Source: Bacteroidales bacterium (lineage in GTDB: Bacteria; Bacteroidota; Bacteroidia; Bacteroidales; NBLH01). Taken from it: DNA of 6,055 nt. This document shows positions 1 through 3,727 of this stretch, piece by piece (the stretch's first letter is position 1; each line of letters starts with the position of its first letter). The notes beneath the pieces are model-generated. The model saw only the letters and a program-made list of their open reading frames with translations. It ran no database searches and was not told the origin of the DNA. The translations under genes were made by a program, and so were the position numbers. The DNA is taken from the NCBI GenBank assembly GCA_027083715.1, contig JALWNR010000193.1:1-6055 (forward strand), in the 5' to 3' direction.

Positions 1-246
1 GCTGCTGGCAAATTTAAACTTAGCTACTGATTTTTCAACAACTCCTTTTAGTTGTTCTTCAAGCTCTTTACGTTTTTCTTCGGTATTTTTAAAAAAATCA
101 TTAACAATTTTTTCTCCTTCTTTTTCAAAAATTTTTTCTTCTTTAACCATCTCATCTACCGTTTTTTGTAAGCGTTCAGCAGTTAAAGATACCAAACCAA
201 CACCTGTATAGACAAATTTTTTAAATAATTCTTCAATTTTTTCCAT
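1..246 (-). CDS. Phasin-like coiled-coil protein, C-terminus cut by window edge
   Basis: The 82 visible residues start at ATG 246 and run in frame to base 1 with no stop, so the C-terminus lies outside the window. The protein begins MEKIEELFKKFVYTGVGLVS. It has a short amphipathic or hydrophobic patch (about residues 11-21, with YTGVGL) followed by a highly charged Glu/Lys-rich helix (about residues 23-75) that should form a coiled coil. This layout matches the small phasin-like family often annotated as 'polyhydroxyalkanoate synthesis regulator phasin'. Those proteins are thought to coat storage granules or act as helical scaffolds, but in many bacteria their role is untested. There is no signal peptide, so a cytoplasmic location is expected. 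No Shine-Dalgarno sequence precedes the ATG. A promoter-like pair lies 33-63 bases upstream. The family call rests on pattern only, and any Glu/Lys-rich coiled coil could look similar. Confidence 0.7.
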   Translation of the reverse strand, partial: MEKIEELFKKFVYTGVGLVSLTAERLQKTVDEMVKEEKIFEKEGEKIVNDFFKNTEEKRKELEEQLKGVVEKSVAKFKFASS

Positions 247-270
247 AATTCTATAATTTAGATTAATCTA

Positions 271-290
271 ATGTTATGTAAACATAATAT
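271..290. repeat. Inverted repeat over the phasin promoter -7 box
   Basis: TTATGT (274-279) and ACATAA (282-287) are perfect inverted arms around a 2-base centre. Two more outer pairs (271/290 and 272/289) lie beyond a single G-T position (273/288). The repeat covers the proposed -7 box, so a repressor site is possible. In AT-rich DNA such palindromes also arise by chance. Confidence 0.4.
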
Positions 291-309
291 TTTTTCAATA
301 AAAAGTCAA
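279..309 (-). promoter_or_regulatory. Candidate promoter of the phasin-like gene
   Basis: Read on the minus strand, TTG (307-309) is followed after 20 bases by TATGTTTA (279-286). This is one base off the Bacteroidota -7 box TAnnTTTG and the spacing is typical. The same stretch also reads as TTGACT, 17 bases, TATGTT. Transcription would begin near 272 and leave a leader of about 26 bases. The -7 box lies inside an inverted repeat (271-290). Confidence 0.45.
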
Positions 310-399
310 GAAAATGCTTGTGTTTTTGAACATTATGAGTTTAAATTTGACGAAAGCTGATGAATAATTGATGAAATATTTATTTTAAAGAAAAGGTAT

Positions 400-427
400 A
401 AGCTTATTTTTGTAAGCTTCTTTTTTT
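400..427 (+). terminator. Weak terminator-like hairpin at the hydrolase 3' end
   Basis: AAGCTTA (400-406) and TAAGCTT (413-419) form a perfect 7-bp inverted repeat with a 6-base loop, overlapping the hydrolase stop codon (404-406). On the plus strand it is followed by C and then seven Ts (421-427). On the minus strand, the direction of the gene, the following sequence is only loosely T-rich (CTTTTCTTTAAAA). It could end minus-strand transcription weakly, or block plus-strand transcription entering the gene. The stem is short and low in GC. Confidence 0.3.
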
Positions 428-1345
428 AACTTCTGAATGTAATGTATATTTGATAAAATCAACTATTTTATCCAATGCTTCTCCTGCTTCCGGTATCACA
501 CGTTGAAAAATTTGCCACCAATGCATAAGTCCTTCCCAAATTTGTAATGTTACTTCCACACCTGCTTCTTCTGCTTTTTTTGCAAAACGCAGAGCGTCGC
601 TGTATAACATTTCGCTATCGCTTGCTTGGATGAGTATAGGTGGAAACCCCGATAAATCTCCAAAAAGAGGTGAAATATATGGGTTTTTTACATTTTCCAT
701 TCCTGCATACATTTTTGCCCATTTTTCCATTTTTCTGATATCCACTAAAGGATCTTCGTATTGATTTTGTAAAATAGATTCGCCTGAATTGCTTAAATCT
801 ACCCAGGGAGATAGTCCGATTACTCCTGCCGGCATGGGTAAACCTTCTTCTTTAATTTTAAGAATTGTAGCAAAAGCTAAACCACCACCAGCTGAATCGC
901 CTGCTAAAACTATATTTTCAGGCAATTTTCTTCGTTCAAAAATTAATCGTTTATAGGCTGCTAATGCATCATCGAGTGCTGCCGGAAACGGGTATTCGGG
1001 TGCTTTTCTGTATTCGATTAATAGTGCTATAATTCCTGCTTTTTTTGCTATTTTGCCTACCAGTGAACGGTGTGAATGTGAAGATCCAATGGTATATCCT
1101 CCACCATGAAAATAAAGCATTACCTTATTACGATCGGATGTGGTTGGAATGATTACTTCGCCGTAAATTTTATCATCAACCATTACTTTTTTTAAATGTA
1201 CGCCCCAGGGCAAGAGGTAAAAAAAGGTTCCTAGCTCAATCAAATGTCGCATGTGATGCAAATGAGGTACATTATCACTGTCTTTTAGTGAATTTACCGC
1301 TGTGTTTAACATTTTTTTTATGGCATCGTGCTTTTTTGAAGGCAT
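404..1345 (-). CDS. Alpha/beta hydrolase (hormone-sensitive lipase-type esterase)
   Basis: This 313-residue protein is a carboxylic-ester hydrolase of the alpha/beta-hydrolase fold-3 (hormone-sensitive lipase, HSL) type. The oxyanion motif HGGG is at residues 80-83 and the nucleophile elbow GDSAGG at 149-154, with Ser151 as nucleophile. The catalytic His is His275, in EGLMHWWQ. The acid probably lies in SDSEMLYSD (242-250). Glu245 aligns with the Asp of the usual DPL motif, although Asp243 and Asp250 are nearby. Length is normal for the family and there is no signal peptide, so it should be cytoplasmic. An in-frame TTG two codons upstream (1351) would add two residues. I chose ATG 1345 because ATG is the commoner start and no ribosome site favours either. 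The substrate cannot be read from sequence. Short- to medium-chain esters or lactones are typical of the family. It lies between an acyltransferase and a phasin-like gene, which hints at lipid or polyester turnover. Confidence 0.9.
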   Translation of the reverse strand: MPSKKHDAIKKMLNTAVNSLKDSDNVPHLHHMRHLIELGTFFYLLPWGVHLKKVMVDDKIYGEVIIPTTSDRNKVMLYFHGGGYTIGSSHSHRSLVGKIAKKAGIIALLIEYRKAPEYPFPAALDDALAAYKRLIFERRKLPENIVLAGDSAGGGLAFATILKIKEEGLPMPAGVIGLSPWVDLSNSGESILQNQYEDPLVDIRKMEKWAKMYAGMENVKNPYISPLFGDLSGFPPILIQASDSEMLYSDALRFAKKAEEAGVEVTLQIWEGLMHWWQIFQRVIPEAGEALDKIVDFIKYTLHSEVKKRSLQK

Positions 1346-1373
1346 TGGCAAATCAAATTAATATATGTAATGG

Positions 1374-1404
1374 CTAAATTATAAATTAATTACCATTTAA
1401 GCAA
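1374..1404 (-). promoter_or_regulatory. Candidate promoter of the hydrolase gene
   Basis: On the minus strand TTG (1402-1404) precedes TAATTTAG (1374-1381) by 20 bases. The second box is one base off TAnnTTTG. Transcription would start near 1367, giving a leader of about 22 bases before ATG 1345. There is no Shine-Dalgarno sequence in that leader. Confidence 0.38.
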
Positions 1405-1427
1405 TATTTGCTAATGAATGATAGCAG

Positions 1428-1499
1428 AATACACTTGACACGACACTAGAAAGGTGTTGTTGGTTAATAGTCTGCCCAGCGGAGCTAGAATGTGTGATT
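1428..1499 (+). ncRNA. Candidate structured RNA or repeat element (three-way junction)
   Basis: This 72-base stretch lies in the gap between the acyltransferase stop and the hydrolase start, and its GC content is visibly higher than its flanks. Folded by eye on the plus strand it gives three stems. P1 pairs 1428-1434 with 1492-1499 (7 pairs, G1496 bulged). P2 pairs 1435-1446 with 1454-1467 (12 pairs, TG at 1461-1462 bulged, loop TAGAAAG). P3 pairs 1468-1475 with 1479-1487 (8 pairs, G1484 bulged, loop CCA). P2 follows P1 and P3 follows P2 with no unpaired base, and GAAT (1488-1491) joins P3 back to P1. The pairs 1437/1465, 1442/1458 and 1473/1481 are G-U on the plus strand and would be A-C mismatches on the minus strand. 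I recognise no known RNA family. A palindromic interspersed element (REP- or MITE-like), or a chance fold, are the alternatives. Confidence 0.35.
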
Positions 1500-1526
1500 A
1501 TTTAACAAAAGAATCAATAAAAAATT

Positions 1527-2705
1527 TTAATAAAAGATTTTGTTTTTATCAATTTTATTATCACGATAACCTTTTATTGCAATAGGAATCCATCCTAAAA
1601 TAGGTATAAAATAAGCAAAAGTGATTGGATTTTTTATCATTAACCAAAAATTACGCAAAAAACCTGCTTTTTGTTTATAATTTCGATTTTGTTTTACAAC
1701 AAATTCTTTGTGATGATCGATAAATAAAATAGGCCAGCTTGTGGGTAAGTATAAAGGTAGTTTTTTAAAGTTTTTAAAAGCTGTTTTGAAAAATTCTTTT
1801 AAATTATATGGCTTTTTGCCGTATTCTTCAACTGCTTTGTCCATATCTTCTTGCATCATGTCTCTGATTTTTGCAGCAAGTTCTCTAAATTCTTCTTGAC
1901 TGATTGACTCATAAGGTTTGTCAATCATTTGGTAGGGTTTAAATCTTCGTCCCAGAACAAAGGTTAATTTTGCCGGAAAACCAAAATAAAACAGCCATGG
2001 TTGGATTAAAATAAATGGAGTGATAAAGCCAAGAGGCAAAAATGGAATGCCTATTTTATTCATCGAACGATTAACAAATTTTGAACTGTATGCCCATGGG
2101 TTTATATATTCTCCATTTATCGTACTAATACCAACAATATCTGTTTTATATTTAATACTCATTCGGAGAAAGGAGGTTTTAAATTCTTGCAATTGGTATT
2201 TTTTGTCAAAGCCTTTACCTATACCCGGTACTCCTTCGGGATAAACCAGAATATTATGGTCTTTATAGTACATCATGGTTTCAAAATTCAGGAATGTGGC
2301 ATCAATTCCGCCTACTCTTTTCCATAAATTTGGAATGGTAAACGGATTCATGAGTGCCGACCATGAAAGCATGGGGGATGTTAAAACACGAACAGAATCG
2401 GGTCCAAAATCAAAATGTTTTAAAATTTCATATCCCATAACAATGGCATCCCAAGGGAAAGCCATGCCTGAGTGATTACATGCAAATATAAGCGGACGCT
2501 CAGGATTATTTCTTTTTGGAAAATTTTCAAAACCTACAAATTTTGATCGAAACCATAGGTTTCTAATGGGAGCCATTAATTTAAACAAAGATCGTGTATA
2601 TTCTTCATCGTAATGTTCATAATAAATGTGTAGGTTATTTTTTATCTCTTCCGGTGGCTCTTTCAGGTCATCTACAGAATTTCCGGTTCTTAATTTCTCA
2701 CTCAT
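1527..2705 (-). CDS. PlsC/DGAT2-like glycerolipid acyltransferase
   Basis: The 392-residue protein probably transfers a fatty acyl group to a glycerolipid or related alcohol at the membrane face. The acyltransferase block starts with NHSGMAFPWD (77-86), where His78 is the likely catalytic base. The acidic partner is Asp86, an HX7D spacing rather than the HX4D of classical PlsC. The second block is YPEGVPGIGKGF (155-166), equivalent to the FPEG acceptor-binding motif. Hydrophobic stretches lie at about 219-243 and 361-379 and could anchor it to the membrane. There is no signal peptide. The spacing and the PEG-V-P-G-I-G-K sequence suggest the MGAT/DGAT2-like part of the LPLAT superfamily rather than the housekeeping PlsC, but the acceptor cannot be named. 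ATG 2705 is the only sensible start. It follows recR by 54 bases and has its own promoter-like sequence. Hydrolase and phasin-like genes lie downstream. Confidence 0.82.
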   Translation of the reverse strand: MSEKLRTGNSVDDLKEPPEEIKNNLHIYYEHYDEEYTRSLFKLMAPIRNLWFRSKFVGFENFPKRNNPERPLIFACNHSGMAFPWDAIVMGYEILKHFDFGPDSVRVLTSPMLSWSALMNPFTIPNLWKRVGGIDATFLNFETMMYYKDHNILVYPEGVPGIGKGFDKKYQLQEFKTSFLRMSIKYKTDIVGISTINGEYINPWAYSSKFVNRSMNKIGIPFLPLGFITPFILIQPWLFYFGFPAKLTFVLGRRFKPYQMIDKPYESISQEEFRELAAKIRDMMQEDMDKAVEEYGKKPYNLKEFFKTAFKNFKKLPLYLPTSWPILFIDHHKEFVVKQNRNYKQKAGFLRNFWLMIKNPITFAYFIPILGWIPIAIKGYRDNKIDKNKIFY

Positions 2706-2722
2706 TGTATAGCTGTTTTGTA

Positions 2723-2755
2723 CAAATATATAAAAAATACATATATGTTTTACAA
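2723..2755 (-). promoter_or_regulatory. Candidate promoter of the acyltransferase gene
   Basis: On the minus strand TTG (2753-2755) precedes a perfect TAnnTTTG box, TATATTTG (2723-2730), by 22 bases, near the long end of the usual spacing. Transcription would begin about 10 bases before ATG 2705, a very short leader that fits the absence of a ribosome site. The spacer contains the perfect 10-bp palindrome ACATATATGT (2739-2748), a possible operator. The promoter starts within five bases of the recR stop, so the gene can be expressed apart from recR. Confidence 0.5.
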
Positions 2756-2759
2756 CATA

Positions 2760-3380
2760 TTAAAATATTTTCCCGTTAAAAGGTTTTCTGTTTAAAATTG
2801 AACGTCCCAAAGTAATTTCATCAGCATATTCCAATTCATCGCCAAAGGCAATACCACGAGCGATTATACTTAGCTTTATACCGAATTTATTAAGTTTTTT
2901 ATATAAAAAGAAGTTGGTGGTGTCGCCTTCCATAGTTGGGCTAAGTGCCAGAATAAGTTCATTGATATTTTCTTTTTCAATACGATTTTCAAGACTATCA
3001 ATGTTCAGATCGGAGGGACCAATACCTTCCATAGGCGATAATATTCCGCCTAACACATGATATTTTCCTTTGAACTGTTGGGTGTTTTCTATGGCTAATA
3101 TATCTTGTATGTTTTCTACTACACAAATTATATTTTCATCACGCGATTTATCTTCGCAAATGGAACAAACATCGTGGTCTGAGATGTTATGACATATTTT
3201 GCAATGCTTTATTTTAGATGATAAATCGGTAATGGCATTTCCAAATTGTTCAATTAACTTGGGATCTTGTTTTAAAATATGCAAAACTAAACGAACAGCA
3301 GTTTTTTTTCCTATTCCCGGAAGGGATGCAAATTCACTTACTGCATTTTCAAAAACTTTTGAGGATTGTCCTTTTAACAT
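2760..3380 (-). CDS. recR: Recombination mediator protein RecR
   Basis: RecR acts with RecO (and RecF) to load RecA onto single-stranded DNA at gaps and stalled forks. The 206-residue product is full length for the family. In order it shows an N-terminal helix-hairpin-helix with LPGIGKKTA (20-28), a four-cysteine zinc site (Cys60, Cys63, Cys72, Cys75), and a Toprim domain (about 83-177) with VVEN and EGDTT acidic segments. It ends with the family signature ARGIAFGDELEYADEITLGRS (about 174-194). All four zinc cysteines are present and nothing is truncated. ATG 3380 gives the expected N-terminus. A TAATTTTG box lies just upstream and a strong terminator ends transcription from the permease side, so recR is probably transcribed on its own, perhaps with some read-through into the acyltransferase 54 bases on. 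No dnaX or ybaB homologue is seen beside it. Confidence 0.97.
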   Translation of the reverse strand: MLKGQSSKVFENAVSEFASLPGIGKKTAVRLVLHILKQDPKLIEQFGNAITDLSSKIKHCKICHNISDHDVCSICEDKSRDENIICVVENIQDILAIENTQQFKGKYHVLGGILSPMEGIGPSDLNIDSLENRIEKENINELILALSPTMEGDTTNFFLYKKLNKFGIKLSIIARGIAFGDELEYADEITLGRSILNRKPFNGKIF

Positions 3381-3402
3381 TTTATTATTTTCTTAAAAAC
3401 AG

Positions 3403-3410
3403 CAAAATTA
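3403..3410 (-). promoter_or_regulatory. -7 box of the recR promoter
   Basis: TAATTTTG on the minus strand is a perfect match to the Bacteroidota -7 box TAnnTTTG, placed 22 bases before ATG 3380, so the leader would be about 17 bases. No clear TTG lies 20-22 bases further up; the nearest candidate is TTC after 21 bases. The upstream half is therefore weak or differs. The strong terminator at 3443-3480 stops transcription from the permease, so recR needs a promoter here. Confidence 0.45.
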
Positions 3411-3442
3411 CAGATATTTTATTGAACTTGGGAATAGTAAAT

Positions 3443-3480
3443 AAAAAACGGTGCGAATATATAGGAAAATATCCGCACCG
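3443..3480 (-). terminator. Intrinsic terminator between permease and recR
   Basis: The arms 3449-3460 and 3469-3480 pair over 12 positions around an 8-base loop. The base of the stem is the GC-rich CGGTGCG/CGCACCG. The only imperfect position (3456/3473) is a G-U pair on the minus strand but a mismatch on the plus strand. On the minus strand the hairpin is followed by six Ts (3448-3443) and then ATTT, while no T tract follows on the plus strand. Both points show that it works in the minus direction, ending transcription that comes through the permease gene before recR. Confidence 0.88.
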
Positions 3481-3598
3481 TAACCTAATTACCTAATTTA
3501 CTAACCAAATTTAGCTTACTAACATTTTGTTACCGAATGAAGCACTATAAAAAGTGTTATTTTTTAAAATTTGCTTTCACATCAAATGTTTGTAATTT

Positions 3599-3652
3599 AT
3601 ACAATACATTATTAATGCCAAAACATGTATTGTATTTAATATCAATACATTA
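3599..3652. repeat. 11-bp inverted repeat with a third half-site
   Basis: ATACAATACAT (3599-3609) and ATGTATTGTAT (3625-3635) are perfect inverted arms separated by 15 bases. CAATACATTA from the first arm (3602-3611) recurs exactly at 3643-3652. It could be a hairpin in the permease 3' untranslated RNA or a protein-binding array. The arms are AT-rich and no T tract on the minus strand makes a terminator. Confidence 0.5.
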
Positions 3653-3665
3653 ATTTTATATTTAC

Positions 3666-3724
3666 TGTTTTAAACATTATAAAAATTGAACGATTTTGAT
3701 ACAGTACTTGTCCGAAAACGAACA
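3666..3724. repeat. Cluster of three quasi-palindromic sites behind the permease stop
   Basis: Three sites with TGT/ACA-like ends follow one another: TGTTTTAAACA (3666-3676, perfect about its centre), TGAACGATTTTGATACA (3687-3703) and TGTCCGAAAACGAACA (3709-3724). Their centres are about 24 and 21 bases apart, close to two helical turns. The last one starts its arm three bases beyond the permease stop. The pattern looks like an operator array, but no gene directly downstream needs one. It may be a relic of a lost neighbouring permease gene. Confidence 0.35.
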
Positions 3725-3727
3725 AAT

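Larger units (their letters stand above)
3381..3727. other. 347-base gene-free region between permease and recR
   Basis: No reading frame here looks coding on either strand. From the permease side it holds three quasi-palindromes (3666-3724), an 11-bp inverted repeat with an extra copy of its half-site (3599-3652), and a stretch of short TTAG(G)TAA-type repeats on the minus strand (about 3481-3523). A strong hairpin terminator (3443-3480) and the recR -7 box (3403-3410) complete it. The terminator lies 248 bases beyond the permease stop, a long 3' untranslated region for a bacterial gene. Confidence 0.7.

Noticed and set aside
1428..1499. Integron attC site, hammerhead ribozyme or tRNA as explanations of the folded element
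   Set aside because: The RYYYAAC/GTTRRRY boxes of attC, the CTGATGA core of hammerheads and the conserved tRNA loops are all missing.
2020..2475. Short plus-strand open frames (2020-2244 and 2275-2475; also 2594-2779, 3199-3396, 3930-4160, 4157-4417, 5610-5801)
   Set aside because: All lie wholly or mostly antisense to well-supported minus-strand genes and show no recognisable protein features. They are shadows of the real frames.
3541..3565. Plus-strand hairpin AGCACT/AGTGTT followed by six Ts
   Set aside because: The stem has six pairs, one of them G-U, and no plus-strand gene precedes it. It is too weak to call a terminator.
3605..3620. Sigma-54-like sequence TGGCATTAATAATGTA on the minus strand
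   Set aside because: The -24 half looks acceptable, but the -12 half reads ATGTA instead of TTGCA. A strong terminator also lies between it and the next gene.
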